A DNA stretch of 64,000 bases from Pseudofrankia sp. DC12 (lineage in GTDB: Bacteria > Actinomycetota > Actinomycetes > Frankiales > Frankiaceae): the NCBI RefSeq assembly GCF_000966285.1, contig NZ_KQ031391.1, forward strand, positions 2,825,208 to 2,889,207, given 5' to 3'. How positions within the stretch are numbered: position 1 is the stretch's first letter; each line of letters begins with the position of its first letter. The notes under the pieces were generated by a model that made no database searches, was not told the origin of the DNA, and was given only the letters and a program-made list of their open reading frames with translations. The translations under genes and the position numbers were made by a program. Shown piece by piece: positions 17,353 to 26,563 of this stretch.

Positions 17353-18000
17353 TCATCCGGACTGCTCCTTGTCCAGGTCGGTGCTGGTGGGCTGGCGACG
17401 GTCGGCGATGACAGACAGCACCTGCAGGAGCCGGTCGGCGAACGGCTCCGGGTCGAGAAGGTCCGGGCCTTCGACCACCCACCTGTTGAAGACGGCGGCC
17501 GACCCACCGACGAGAAACCCAGTGAGGTCCTCGACGAGCTCCGGGGACAGCCGCTGGTCGGACATCCGGTGCACCAGCCGCTGGTTCAACGGGCTGAGCA
17601 GGTCGTTGAGCGCCTTGGCCAGCGCGTAGGCGACCGGCCCGGTCAACATCGCCCGGTAGTACGACCGGTACTCCGCGAAGTGCCGCGCCGCCGCCACCAC
17701 CCGCTCCCGCCCACTCAGGCGACCCTCCGTGATGCGAGGCATCAGCTCTCGCTCCGCCAGGTCAAGCGCGGCTTCCAGCAACAACGTGTCACGGTCGCCG
17801 AACTGCTGGTACACAAGCTGTCGGCTCACATCCGCCGCTTCAGCGATGTCGGACACCGTGACCGCCGTCGTCCCCCGCGCCCCCACCAGGGCCACCACCG
17901 CCCCCATCAGAGCGGCCCGCGACCCGGAAACGCGACGGTTCCCGATCCGGGCAGGCACCAGCCGGCCAACCTCCACGCCCTCGACAATGACACATGTCAA
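17353..18000 (-). CDS. TetR-family transcriptional regulator
   Basis: 215 residues. The N-terminal HTH follows the TetR pattern: AALMGAVVALVGARGTTAVT, then VSDIAEAADVSRQLVYQQFG (helices 2-3). A ligand-binding helical domain of about 140 residues follows. The start is taken at the ATG at 18000; a shorter N-terminus is possible. It is co-directional with, and immediately upstream of, the CocE-type hydrolase gene and probably regulates that pair. Confidence 0.88.
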   Translation of the reverse strand: MTCVIVEGVEVGRLVPARIGNRRVSGSRAALMGAVVALVGARGTTAVTVSDIAEAADVSRQLVYQQFGDRDTLLLEAALDLAERELMPRITEGRLSGRERVVAAARHFAEYRSYYRAMLTGPVAYALAKALNDLLSPLNQRLVHRMSDQRLSPELVEDLTGFLVGGSAAVFNRWVVEGPDLLDPEPFADRLLQVLSVIADRRQPTSTDLDKEQSG

Positions 18001-18160
18001 GACAAGTGACTAGTACTTTCGAGCAGGGTGGTAGCCATCGATCCAGCCGGGCCGGGCCAGTGGAACGAGAGCGCCGGTCCGCATGGCACCTCCGATCCGA
18101 ATGGGTGTATAGCTGGTCGAGATGGGCCATGCGCCTCGGCGCCGGCAGGAGGTGGGCGCG

Positions 18161-18394
18161 GTGGGCGACCCGGCAGTGATCGGTCGCGCAGGGCATGTCA
18201 CCGTCGCCACTCGTGGCCTCGACGGCGCCGGCGAGGTGCAGGTGAGCGTCCGCGGGGGCGTCGAGACCTACCTCGCCTGGTCCGACGATCCACTACCCAA
18301 GGGCGCGCCTGTCCTCGTCATCGGTACCCGAGGGCCCAGAACCGTCGACGTGGTGCCCTGGACGGACACCCCGGCACTCAACGCGGATCGCTGA
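18161..18394 (+). CDS. Small NfeD-like OB-fold protein
   Basis: 77 residues from the GTG at 18161, which has a near-perfect ribosome site (AGGAGGTGG, 6 bases away). The protein (AVIGRAGHVTVATRGLDGAG, then EVQVSVRGG, then GAPVLVIGTRGPRTVDVVPW) resembles the soluble OB-fold domain at the C-terminus of NfeD proteins, here without membrane helices. NfeD-type genes usually precede flotillin genes, and a flotillin start follows 15 bp downstream, which supports the call. Confidence 0.7.
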   Translation: MGDPAVIGRAGHVTVATRGLDGAGEVQVSVRGGVETYLAWSDDPLPKGAPVLVIGTRGPRTVDVVPWTDTPALNADR

Positions 18395-18409
18395 CAAAGG
18401 GAGCACCTC

Positions 18410-18577
18410 ATGTTCCGCTATCGAGTCCCGGCGCCCGACGAGGCGATGCTGATCTCCGGTGGCAAGCACCGCGGCGAGGCTCCGTTCCGGGTCGTCACCG
18501 GACACGGCGGTTTCGTGATGCCGTTCTTCCGCAAGGTGCGATTTCTCTCGCAAAGGCCATGGCCCCGGAAAGCGTGA
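18410..18577 (+). pseudogene. Truncated flotillin (SPFH-domain) gene
   Basis: Begins with a good ribosome site (AAAGGGAG) and ATG, and encodes MFRYRVPAPDEAMLISGGKH, then FRVVTGHGGFVMPFFRKVRF, the exact opening of actinobacterial flotillin-like SPFH proteins (normally over 400 residues). At about 18550 the family match ends and a TGA follows at 18575, leaving 55 residues. The bulk of the gene is deleted, so the lipid-raft scaffold function is lost from this copy. Confidence 0.7.
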
Positions 18578-18721
18578 CGGGCGTCCTCGGCTCCAGCCGT
18601 TCGAGGGCGGGGTTCCACATCACCCGCTGCCACCCCAGCTCCCGTTCCCGTTGGGACGGCGAGTCCGGGGGCTCGATGAGGCACGGGTGTCAACAATCGC
18701 CGTTGCGCATCCTGACTGGGC

Positions 18722-20233
18722 TCAGGCGTCCTGGGGGATCGCGGTGCCCGCGACATCACCGGAGCGGTGCGGCGCCGGAAGGTAGATGGCGGCGAGGGTG
18801 GAGAGGCCCGCCAGCACCGTGATGACCAGGGCGACCGTGTGCAGCGCCGGGACCGCGCCGGCGTGCGCGGACTGCCGGGTGAACAGGGTCGCGACGAGAC
18901 CGATCCCGAACGACCCGAGGATGCGCTGCACGACGTTGAACGCGGTGTTCGCGTCCGCCTGCTGCTCGGGCCGCAGCGGCTCGGTCGCCACCAGCACCAG
19001 CGGGGTGATGGTCAGGCCGACCGCTCCCGCGCGGGCGGCGAGGATCAGGGCGGTCAGCCACAGCGGGGTCGCCGCGCCGAGGACGAACAGCCCGGCGCTG
19101 GCCGCCACCAGCAGCGCGAAGCCGCCGAGGACCGTCGGCCGGACGCCGATCTTCTCGCCGGCTCCCGCGCCGGCCAGCGTGCTCAGCCCGGTCACGATCC
19201 CCTGCGGCAGCAGCGCGACGCCGGTCATCAGCGCGGAATGGCCCTGCGCCGACTCGAGGAAGACCGGGACGACGAACACGATCGACCACGCCGCGACCGA
19301 GGCCGTCCCACAGAGCGTGAACGCCAGTGCCACGCTGCGGTCACGCAGGATCGAGAGGTCGAGTGCGGGATTTTCCACGCTGCGCGACCGGAGCGCGTAG
19401 AGCGCGAGGACGGCCACCCCGGCGAGCAACGGCCCCCACGTCAGGGGCGGTGTCCAGGAGCCGCGGGTGATGCGGTCGACGCCGTAGAGCACGCCGACCA
19501 GCCCGGCGACGAGCAGCAGCAGCCCGACCGGGTCGGGCCGCGCGGCGGGCTGCGGCGGAGGGGTGATCCCGGTCGGCAGCCGGCGGGCCGCGGCGATGGC
19601 GAGCGCGCCGATCGGCACGTTGATCAGGAACAGGACCCGCCAGCCGTCGCCGCCGCTGACCGCGCCCAGCAGCAGGCCGCCCAGGCTCGGGCCCAGCGCC
19701 GGGCCGAGGAAGAGCAGGATGCCGGCGGCCGGGGACATCCGGCTCTTCGCCCCGCCGGATCCGCCGAGCAGCATCGACATCGCGAGCGGGACGAGCGGCG
19801 CGCCGGCCAGGCCCTGTAGCACCCGGGCGGCGATGAGGACACCAGCGCCGGGCGCGGCCGCGCAGAGCGCCGACGCGACGGTGAAGGCGGCGAGGAACCC
19901 GGTGTAGGCGGGAATGGTGCCGAAGCGCCGGGCCAGGTAGGAGGTGAGCGCGAGCCCGGCACCGAGGGAGAGCAGGTAGCCGCTGATGATCCACTGGACC
20001 GTCGGCAGCGACGTGTGGGTCTGGCGGGCGATCGGCTCGACGGCGACGTTGACGATCGACGAGTCGAGCATCGTCAACAGCGGCCCCGCCAGCAGCGCGT
20101 ACTGCGCGCTCGCGCCGAACCGCGCGGCCGCGCCGGGGGCACCGGCCGCCTTCGGCACAGCCTCCATCGACGTGGCCTCCACGGGTGCGGCCTTCACCGC
20201 TCTGAACTCCGCTGTTCTCGGCTCCGCGGCCAC
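18722..20233 (-). CDS. MFS exporter, DHA2 (EmrB/QacA) type
   Basis: 503 residues from the GTG at 20233, chosen because AGGAGGGG lies about 8 bases upstream and the longer frame is Arg/Pro-rich. Helix 1 carries LLTMLDSSIVNVAVEPIA, the DHA2 signature, and WIISGYLLSLGAGLAL follows. The loop 2-3 motif is reduced to RRFG. Motif C lies near LLFLGPALGPSLGGLLLG, and WRVLFLINVPIGALAI is the typical helix 6 entry. About 14 helices are expected. It is a proton-driven exporter of drugs or lipids. It lies 112 bp after the acyltransferase-like gene in the same direction, so it may export a lipid made there. Confidence 0.88.
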   Translation of the reverse strand: MAAEPRTAEFRAVKAAPVEATSMEAVPKAAGAPGAAARFGASAQYALLAGPLLTMLDSSIVNVAVEPIARQTHTSLPTVQWIISGYLLSLGAGLALTSYLARRFGTIPAYTGFLAAFTVASALCAAAPGAGVLIAARVLQGLAGAPLVPLAMSMLLGGSGGAKSRMSPAAGILLFLGPALGPSLGGLLLGAVSGGDGWRVLFLINVPIGALAIAAARRLPTGITPPPQPAARPDPVGLLLLVAGLVGVLYGVDRITRGSWTPPLTWGPLLAGVAVLALYALRSRSVENPALDLSILRDRSVALAFTLCGTASVAAWSIVFVVPVFLESAQGHSALMTGVALLPQGIVTGLSTLAGAGAGEKIGVRPTVLGGFALLVAASAGLFVLGAATPLWLTALILAARAGAVGLTITPLVLVATEPLRPEQQADANTAFNVVQRILGSFGIGLVATLFTRQSAHAGAVPALHTVALVITVLAGLSTLAAIYLPAPHRSGDVAGTAIPQDA

Positions 20234-20345
20234 GTCCTGTCCCCTCCTCGACAAGCGGCGTAGAACGGTCGACCCCCGCCAGGGCGAATACTCGCAGATG
20301 GCCAGACCCGGACAGAACCGGCCGGACCGCCGCCTGCGTCCCGGG

Positions 20346-21686
20346 TCAGCGGGTTTCCAGACCGCCAGCCAGCGTGAGCACGTGCTGGTCCGGCACCGCG
20401 ACGATGCCGGCGGCACGCTCCAGGTCCTCGATCTCGGCCAGCCACAGGCCGGCCAGCTCAGCGCCACGCGGCGCGGGCACGGTGAAGCCGACCGTAGCCG
20501 TCCGCCCGAGGCCGCCAAGCGTCACGAGCACCTGCCGGCGGCCCTCCCGCACAGCCGGCACCGGCATCGCAGCGATGACCGGCGCTCCGGCGACCGTCAG
20601 CGGCCCGGGAATCAGGCCCAGGTTCGTCGTGTTCACCGCGGCACGGCGCAGGTCCTGGCCGCCTCCGATGGTCGCGCGCCCGAACCGGCTGGGCACCCGG
20701 TCCGACCAGAACCGCTCGCCGAGGGCCGCATCCGAGTCCCCCTTGTAGAAGGCGGTCTGACGGCGCACCATCTCGAACCGCTCGGACGCGGCGGCGGGCT
20801 CCGTCGGCAATGCCACCCGAGTGGCCACGAAGGCGTTGCCCAGCACGGAACGCTCCGCGGGGCGGCGGGTGCTGACCGAGAGCACCGCCTGCACCGGCCG
20901 CCGGTCCACTGGAGCCGACCAGGCGCCGATCGCGCCGCCCACGGTGACCAGGTAGACGTCGTTGACGGAGCCACCGTAGGCCTGGCCGATCGCGCGCAGC
21001 CGCGCGACGTCGGCATGTGCCCAGTGCACGGTGCAGGTCCCGTCGCTCGGCTCGGTGAGGGCCGCGGGCGCGCCGGACGGCCCAGACCAGGCGGTGGCCT
21101 GGCGTACCGCGGCCGACGCCAGGGTACGGGCCGTCAGGCGCCCGGTCCGGACCCAGGGCGCGGCCGCGGTCTGGCCGCCGAACAGGCACGTCAGCACCCG
21201 GGTCTGGGACAGGCCGTCCACCCAGACGTGGCTGGAGCGGAAGAAGACATGGACGTCGTCGGCGCCGGGGCTGGTGACCAGGCCGACCTCCCAGGCCGGC
21301 CGGTCCAGCGGCGTCACGACCGCGGACAGCCGCGCGGCCATCGCCCGCAGGTCGTCCTCGGCCGCGTCCGCCGGCAGCCGGTACTCCCGCACATGGTTCG
21401 CGACGTCGAACCCGCCGCCGGGCTCCCAGCGCGGCGCGCGGCCGCGTCGTTCCACCAGGCGCTCGGTGAGCGGGGGAAACGCCTCGACGCGCTCGGCCAC
21501 CGCCGACCGCACCGCGTCGAGATCCGGCGCGCCGGAGACCCGCAGCAGGTAGCAGGTGACGCTGACCGGCCTGGTCGGATTGGCCCGCTGGAAATCGAGC
21601 ATGTAGCGGTCCATCCGGCTCAGTGGCCGGCCCCCGGCATGCATGTCGACCATCGGCTCAGAGCGCACGCCGGCCTCCCGGTTCAC
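20346..21686 (-). CDS. WS/DGAT-like acyltransferase, atypical active site
   Basis: 446 residues. The architecture is that of wax ester synthase/diacylglycerol acyltransferases: LSRMDRYMLDFQ at the start, a condensation-domain-like core, and the late motif SVNDVYLVTVGGAIGAW. The active-site HHxxxDG appears as SHVWVDG, keeping the second His and the Asp-Gly but changing the first His to Ser. Members of this superfamily join fatty acyl-CoA to alcohols or diglycerides. The substitution leaves the base in place but makes the substrate doubtful. An exporter follows in the same direction. The start could also be at Met 12 (MVDMHAGG). Confidence 0.75.
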   Translation of the reverse strand: MNREAGVRSEPMVDMHAGGRPLSRMDRYMLDFQRANPTRPVSVTCYLLRVSGAPDLDAVRSAVAERVEAFPPLTERLVERRGRAPRWEPGGGFDVANHVREYRLPADAAEDDLRAMAARLSAVVTPLDRPAWEVGLVTSPGADDVHVFFRSSHVWVDGLSQTRVLTCLFGGQTAAAPWVRTGRLTARTLASAAVRQATAWSGPSGAPAALTEPSDGTCTVHWAHADVARLRAIGQAYGGSVNDVYLVTVGGAIGAWSAPVDRRPVQAVLSVSTRRPAERSVLGNAFVATRVALPTEPAAASERFEMVRRQTAFYKGDSDAALGERFWSDRVPSRFGRATIGGGQDLRRAAVNTTNLGLIPGPLTVAGAPVIAAMPVPAVREGRRQVLVTLGGLGRTATVGFTVPAPRGAELAGLWLAEIEDLERAAGIVAVPDQHVLTLAGGLETR

Positions 21687-21896
21687 AGACGCCGGCGCCG
21701 GCCGCGCACCGGTCCCCTGTCACGGACGGGAGGATCAACCACGGTTTCGGGTAGGACGCCGCGCTCGGCCGGTAACGCCCTGTATGGGCGGTAACGTCTC
21801 GCCGCACACTACCGGCGAGCCGTCGGCCGGGCCGCGATGGGGAGGCCAATGGCCGGGCTCTGTCGGGTGAAGGACAGCTGGTACCGGGGCCGGGCC

Positions 21897-22412
21897 CTAC
21901 GTTCGGGCGCCCGGCCACTCGACCTCGGACGCACCGCCGTCGGTCAGGCCTGTGCCGAAGAACCGTTGGACGTCGGCCATTTCCGCCCGCAGGGCTGCCT
22001 CGACAGCCGCGGGCAGCGGCTCGAACGGGGCGAGGCTCACCTGGCCCGCCGGCATCGTCCAGGTACCGGCGGCCTGGCCCGCGACCAGGGCGATGGCGCG
22101 GAAGACGCCGTTGATGGTCACGACCGAGCGGTGCGGGCCGGTCACCCACTCGCGGGCCGCCCAGCCGGGCAGGACTGGGTCGAACGGGCCGAGCAGGCGC
22201 GGTGGCAGGGAATCCGGGCTTGTCTCGTCCCAGGGCGTGCCGCCCAGGACCTGGACGACGGTCTGGACCCGTTCCTCGGCGGTGGGCCGAGCCGGCAGCG
22301 GGCTGGCCAACAGCTGTGCGGCCAGGCGCCGCACCGCGACGGCCGGCAAGAACTCCGTCCCGTCCGGCGCATCCGGGTCCGAGCGACCTGCTGTACGCGG
22401 GGTGGGACTCAC
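21897..22412 (-). pseudogene. AlkZ-like winged-helix protein, C-terminal part only
   Basis: 171 codons. Residues about 70-160 (LLGPFDPVLPGWAAREWVTG, then VVTINGVFRAIALVAGQAAG, TWTMPAGQVSLAPFEPLPAA) match the C-terminal beta-barrel region of the AlkZ/AlkX (HTH_42) family, DNA glycosylases acting on alkylated or cross-linked DNA. The family is normally 350-400 residues. The N-terminal winged-helix repeats that bind DNA are absent, and upstream minus-strand frames to 22600 do not restore them. It is therefore a truncated copy or a stand-alone C-terminal domain. Confidence 0.6.
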
Positions 22413-22610
22413 CTCGCCAGCATCCCGCGCGCCACCGACAAAAGCCGCGGCACCGCGGGCCGCCTGACCAGCCCGACGGAGGCCTCGCCACTCCGGAGCC
22501 CTGGACGCACGTAGCGGGACCGTAACGGCGGGGTCCTAGATTCGGGCGGACGCGGCTGAGCTGGCCGGTTGCCACCGGAGGCGGGTCGCCTGGACGCACG
22601 GAGGCGGACG

Positions 22611-23657
22611 TTGGAGGTAGTCGAGTTCCGGCCGGAGCCCGCGCAGTTCGCGTGGACGTTCGGCGGCGTGGCACCGATCCGGACGGTGAAGCCGGGCACC
22701 GTGCTGCGGCTGTGGACCGAGGACGCGTTCGGCGGGCGGCTGCGGACGACCTCCGACCTGCCGAGCAGCTCGCTGATGATGCCGTTCGTCAACCCACAGA
22801 CGGGTCCGTTCTACGTCGAGGGCGCCGAACCCGGTGACACGCTCGTGCTGCACCTCGTCGAGCTCACCCCGTCCCGCGGCTGGGGCGCGTCGACGACGAT
22901 CCCCTTCTTCGGCGGCCTGACCGGCACGGACCGGACCGCGACGCTCGCGCCGCCGCTGCCGGAGCGAACGTGGATCTACGAGGTTGACCGGGCGAAGAAC
23001 ATGGTCACGTTCTCCGCCCTGTCCAGCGACTTCCAGGTTGATCTGCCGATGTCGCCCATGCTGGGCACGGTCGGCGTCGCACCAGCCGCGATGGAAGCCC
23101 GATCGGCGCTGGTCCCGGACCGGTTCGGCGGGAACATGGACACCCCCGAGATGCGGGCCGGTGCGACCTGCTATCTCGGGGTCAACGTCGAGGGCGCCCT
23201 GTTCTCGATCGGAGACGGGCACTACCGGCAAGGCGAGGGCGAGGCCTGCGGCACAGCCGTCGAAGGCGCGATGGACGTGACCCTGATCGTCGAGCTCGTC
23301 AAAGGCCGGGCGCCGCTGTGGCCGCGGTTGGAGAGCGACACACACTTCATCACCGTCGGCTCGAGCCGACCGTTGGAGGACGCCTGGCGGATCGGCCAGG
23401 TGGAGATGGTCAGCTGGCTGTCGGAGCTGTACGGGCTGGAGACACTCGACAGCTACCAGCTGCTGAGCCAGATCAGCGAGGCCCCCCTGGCCAACGTGGT
23501 CGACGTCAACTACAGCGCACTGGCCAAGATCGCCAAGGCCTATCTGCCGCCAGTCGCGGCCTACGACGGGATGCATCGCCATCTGCGCGAACTCTCCGCG
23601 CGCATCCCGCCCGGCTGGCCCCAGCTGACCCCGACCCGCGGCCGGGTCAGCAGGTAG
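22611..23657 (+). CDS. Acetamidase/formamidase-family amidohydrolase
   Basis: 348 residues from a TTG at 22611 with GGAGG 6 bases upstream; an ATG at 22569 is possible but has no ribosome site. The protein matches the acetamidase/formamidase beta-sandwich family: FAWTFGGVAPIRTVKPGTVL, the TGPFYVEGAEPGDTLVLHL loop, LPMSPMLGTVGVAP, and the acidic/His metal site region GALFSIGDGHYRQGEGEACG. It releases ammonia from short amides. The 3' end overlaps the convergent hypothetical gene by 11 bp. Such enzymes serve nitrogen scavenging, consistent with a nitrogen-fixing relative, but that is inference. Confidence 0.88.
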   Translation: MEVVEFRPEPAQFAWTFGGVAPIRTVKPGTVLRLWTEDAFGGRLRTTSDLPSSSLMMPFVNPQTGPFYVEGAEPGDTLVLHLVELTPSRGWGASTTIPFFGGLTGTDRTATLAPPLPERTWIYEVDRAKNMVTFSALSSDFQVDLPMSPMLGTVGVAPAAMEARSALVPDRFGGNMDTPEMRAGATCYLGVNVEGALFSIGDGHYRQGEGEACGTAVEGAMDVTLIVELVKGRAPLWPRLESDTHFITVGSSRPLEDAWRIGQVEMVSWLSELYGLETLDSYQLLSQISEAPLANVVDVNYSALAKIAKAYLPPVAAYDGMHRHLRELSARIPPGWPQLTPTRGRVSR

Positions 23658-24735
23658 GCATGCCGACGACGCCGAGCAGGATCGCCGTGAGGGGGTCGGC
23701 CCGGTAGCAACGCGGGCCGGTCGGCGTGGCCGCCGGCGGGGAGGAGAGCCCGGCGTCGGCCCCGGATGGATGGGCGGAGGCACCCGCGGCCGGTCGAGGG
23801 GTCGACCCGGCGGTGTCGGGTATGCCCACAGCGGCGTTGTCGCGCGTCGGGCCGGTGGTCACGCTCATGCCGAGGCCCTGTACGGGTTCGGCCTGGACGC
23901 CGGACACCGGTTCGGCGCCTTGCCCGCCAGCCGGGTCGCTGCCCCCGGCGCCGCCCAGTCCAGCCGAGCCGTCGGTCAGCCCGAGGCCGCCCGGGGCCAG
24001 GCTGACCTCGGCTCCCTGGCTGGCGCCGCCGGGCCTGGCCGCGCCGGTTCGGAAGCCGGAATGCTGGCCGAAGAGGACGATCACCAGTCCAGCGATCAGC
24101 AGCAGCAGGACCACGGCGCCGGCCATCGCGCCGAGCGGGACCCGCCCGACACGGCGCCCGGGCGCCCAGCCAGCCGGACGGACGCGTGCCAGTCGGCTCG
24201 GGCCCGCAACGGCGGCTACCTGGGCGGACAGCCGCTCCAGCCCGGTCCGCCACGCTGGTTGCGGCCGGTGCCGCCGCCGGACCGCTGACGCAGCCGGACG
24301 CGGGACTGGTCCCGCCGCCCCGGCGGGTGACGCACCGTACTCGGGACCCGGCCGGCCTGGGCCGGGCAGCCCATCGGCCGGCCCTGGCCGCAGCGGGCCG
24401 ACGGGCGAGCCTGGCCGGGGCGGGCCGCCTGCGACAGGCTCGTCCGTGGCGACCCCCGCGGCGGCACTGAGCCGCTGGGCGATCGCGTCCAGCGCGGCGG
24501 CGTCGATGATCTCAACGTCCTCGGCGGATCGGGCGACCGCGGGGTCCCATGGCTCGTCGACGAGCTCGGCGTCCCAGACCTCGACGTCCAGCTCGGGGCT
24601 CGCTCGGTAGGCCCGGGCCCGGCTGGCGGAGGGCGCGCCCAGCGGGCGGGCGGTGGCGCCTTCGCGCCCGCCGTCCCGCGACCAGGACCAGCTCTCCGGC
24701 CGGTCGGTGTCACCACGGCCGTTTCCGTCACCCAT
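23647..24735 (-). CDS. Hypothetical single-pass membrane protein
   Basis: 362 residues. The first 210 are cytoplasmic in character: an acidic block (LDVEVWDAELVDEPWDPAVA, then EDVEIIDAAALDAIAQRLSA) followed by Pro/Gly/Arg-rich sequence. One strong membrane helix (GAMAGAVVLLLLIAGLVIVL) is near residues 198-218. The rest is Gly/Ala/Ser/Pro-rich and ends with two Cys (GPRCYRAD, GMPTC). No family recognised. It overlaps the end of the convergent acetamidase and is divergent from the acVLRF1 gene. Confidence 0.65.
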   Translation of the reverse strand: MGDGNGRGDTDRPESWSWSRDGGREGATARPLGAPSASRARAYRASPELDVEVWDAELVDEPWDPAVARSAEDVEIIDAAALDAIAQRLSAAAGVATDEPVAGGPPRPGSPVGPLRPGPADGLPGPGRPGPEYGASPAGAAGPVPRPAASAVRRRHRPQPAWRTGLERLSAQVAAVAGPSRLARVRPAGWAPGRRVGRVPLGAMAGAVVLLLLIAGLVIVLFGQHSGFRTGAARPGGASQGAEVSLAPGGLGLTDGSAGLGGAGGSDPAGGQGAEPVSGVQAEPVQGLGMSVTTGPTRDNAAVGIPDTAGSTPRPAAGASAHPSGADAGLSSPPAATPTGPRCYRADPLTAILLGVVGMPTC

Positions 24736-24969
24736 ACATCCCCGCCCCGGCGTCGCGGTGGAACGGGTGGCACGCCTCGGCGTCCGGCCGGTGCGCGACC
24801 AGATGGGCGGTTCCCGCGACGCCCGACGCCCTGTGATCCGGTGGCGATTGCAGGTCGAAGACTATGAGCCGAAAGTCCCGTCCATCACAAAAATAGGACA
24901 ATTCGGCACCTTGACAGACCCATTCCCCGGTAGGCGGCTGGTGGAGCGACGGCGCCGGTCGGTCAAGAT

Positions 24970-25635
24970 GTGGCGGTGAGCCCTGGACTTCCCGCCGCGG
25001 GCGGCGGGCGCTGGGTGAACGTCGCGCCCGAGCGGGTGGCCGGCTGGCTGGACCGGTTCGCCGAGCGACACGGCTCGCTGACCTGGGCGATCTCGCCGGC
25101 GACGATCATCGCAACCGCCGCGGACGGCGCCGTCGCCGACTGCAAGGTCCCCTTCCCGCCCCTGGCGGTCGAACCAGGCGTGCCTCCCACGGCGGCGCTC
25201 GCCGCGCATGCCGGCGTCGAGCGGCGGGTCGGCGTGCTGCTGGTCCGGCTGGGCGGGTACGCGGCCGGGGTGTTCGAGGGCGAGCGGCTGGTGGCCTCGA
25301 AGGTCGGCTCCCGGCAGGTGCACGGGCGCAGCGCCGCGGGCGGCTGGTCGCAGCAGCGGTTCGCCCGCCGACGCGAGGGGCAGGTCCGGGTGGCGCTGGG
25401 CGCGGCCGCCGACACGGCTGCCGGCCTGCTGGTGCCCGCTGCTCCAGGGCTCGCCGCGGTGATGGTGGGCGGCGAGCGGCGAGCCGTCGGGCAGGTGCTC
25501 CAGGACGCGCGGCTCGCGCCGCTGCGTTCGCTGGTCGCCGACCCGTTCCTCACGGTTCCCGACCCGCGTCGCCGCGTGCTGGAGGACGCACCGGCCCAGT
25601 TCCGCTGCGTCCGTGTCCGGGTGGCCGAGCCGTAG
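24970..25635 (+). CDS. acVLRF1-family peptidyl-tRNA hydrolase (ribosome rescue)
   Basis: 221 residues from a GTG at 24970 (a GTG at 24976 is equally possible). The core is the eRF1/Vms1-like VLRF1 fold. The signature GGWSQQRFARRREGQ carries the Gln residues thought to drive release of nascent chains from peptidyl-tRNA on split ribosomes. The flanks (VGVLLVRLGGYAAGVFEGER, LVPAAPGLAAVMVGGERRAV) fit as well. This is the actinobacterial stand-alone version, without the zinc-finger or ankyrin parts of eukaryotic Vms1. The reaction is known for the family; the signature here is direct. Confidence 0.85.
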   Translation: MAVSPGLPAAGGGRWVNVAPERVAGWLDRFAERHGSLTWAISPATIIATAADGAVADCKVPFPPLAVEPGVPPTAALAAHAGVERRVGVLLVRLGGYAAGVFEGERLVASKVGSRQVHGRSAAGGWSQQRFARRREGQVRVALGAAADTAAGLLVPAAPGLAAVMVGGERRAVGQVLQDARLAPLRSLVADPFLTVPDPRRRVLEDAPAQFRCVRVRVAEP

Positions 25636-26272
25636 ACGGCCGCAGCCGCCGTCTGACGGCTCGCCAGACCGACCGAAACGAGCGGGTGATTTGCGCGGCC
25701 CGAATGCATTAGGCCGGAAATGACGATTGACCTATGACGGTCGTCACGTTCTTCGACAATACGCGGCCGGGCGGATGCGGCGCGGCGAACGGCGTATCGG
25801 GATGACCACCGGCAGTGGCTGGGAATGCGCAGACAATGCGCCCGGCCACGGTCCGCGCAGGATTTCCGTCATCGCCCCGCGCCGAGTCAGCGATTCGCCG
25901 GCTCTACGATGACGTGATGTGGGTCACCACGGATTTCTGGTTTTGCTCCGGGGAATTCGTGCGGCATCGTGAGACACGTGCTCCGGCAGACCGCCGAACC
26001 CGCTCCGGACGGCAGGTCCCAGCGCCTGCCGCCACCCGGGCGAACGAACCACGCGGCAGGCACGAGGAATCGCCGCCGCCCCGGGTAGCCGACGCCCCAG
26101 CGCGCCGGCACGGGGGACCGAGACCGGGCGGCTCGCTCGGCTTCCCCAAAGGCCCGAGCGCGCACGGACCAGGCCGGCCATGGCCGTGGCAGACGCGAGG
26201 CGCGCCGGCCACGAACGGTCAGCGGGCCGGAATTCGCCGGCGCATTCCTTGTAGCCGTGGGAAGGAATCTTC
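25636..26272. other. Intergenic, no gene recognised
   Basis: About 640 bp between the acVLRF1 gene and a small secreted protein. It is less GC-rich in its first 200 bp, which may hold promoters. The open frames give no recognisable protein. Confidence 0.4.
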
Positions 26273-26530
26273 GTGTCCACTGCGATGAACTGCATCTGTC
26301 GACGGGCCCGCGTGGCCGTGCTCGCCTCGGCGGTCGTAGCCAGCGTGAGCGCCGGCGTGGCCGCGGCGGCGCCGGCCGGTGCCGCCGTGTCGGCGCCGCG
26401 CATGCTCTCGGCCCTCGTCGCCTGCCAGTCCGGCGCCAACCCGGGTGTGATGACCCTCAGCTCGGCTCAGCAGAACGCCAACGCCCCCTCCGGCGCCGCG
26501 CACCAACCGTGCTGGAACAACGGGTCCTGA
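26273..26530 (+). CDS. Small secreted protein
   Basis: 85 residues from a GTG with AAGGAA 6 bases upstream; an ATG at 26285 is an alternative. There is a clear Sec signal (RRARVAVLASAVVASVSAG, cleavage near APAGAA), leaving a mature chain of about 45 residues with two Cys (VACQSG, QPCWNNGS) that could form one disulfide. No family is known. It is convergent with rlmB, only 33 bp away. Confidence 0.6.
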   Translation: MSTAMNCICRRARVAVLASAVVASVSAGVAAAAPAGAAVSAPRMLSALVACQSGANPGVMTLSSAQQNANAPSGAAHQPCWNNGS

Positions 26531-26563
26531 GGCCGGGCGCCCGTCGCGCCACCGCAGCCGGCG

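Noticed and set aside
18578-18721. Flotillin continuation or another gene (LAKAMAPESVTGVLG) after the truncated flotillin
   Set aside because: A brief protein-like stretch in a different frame, with no continuing homology that I recognise.
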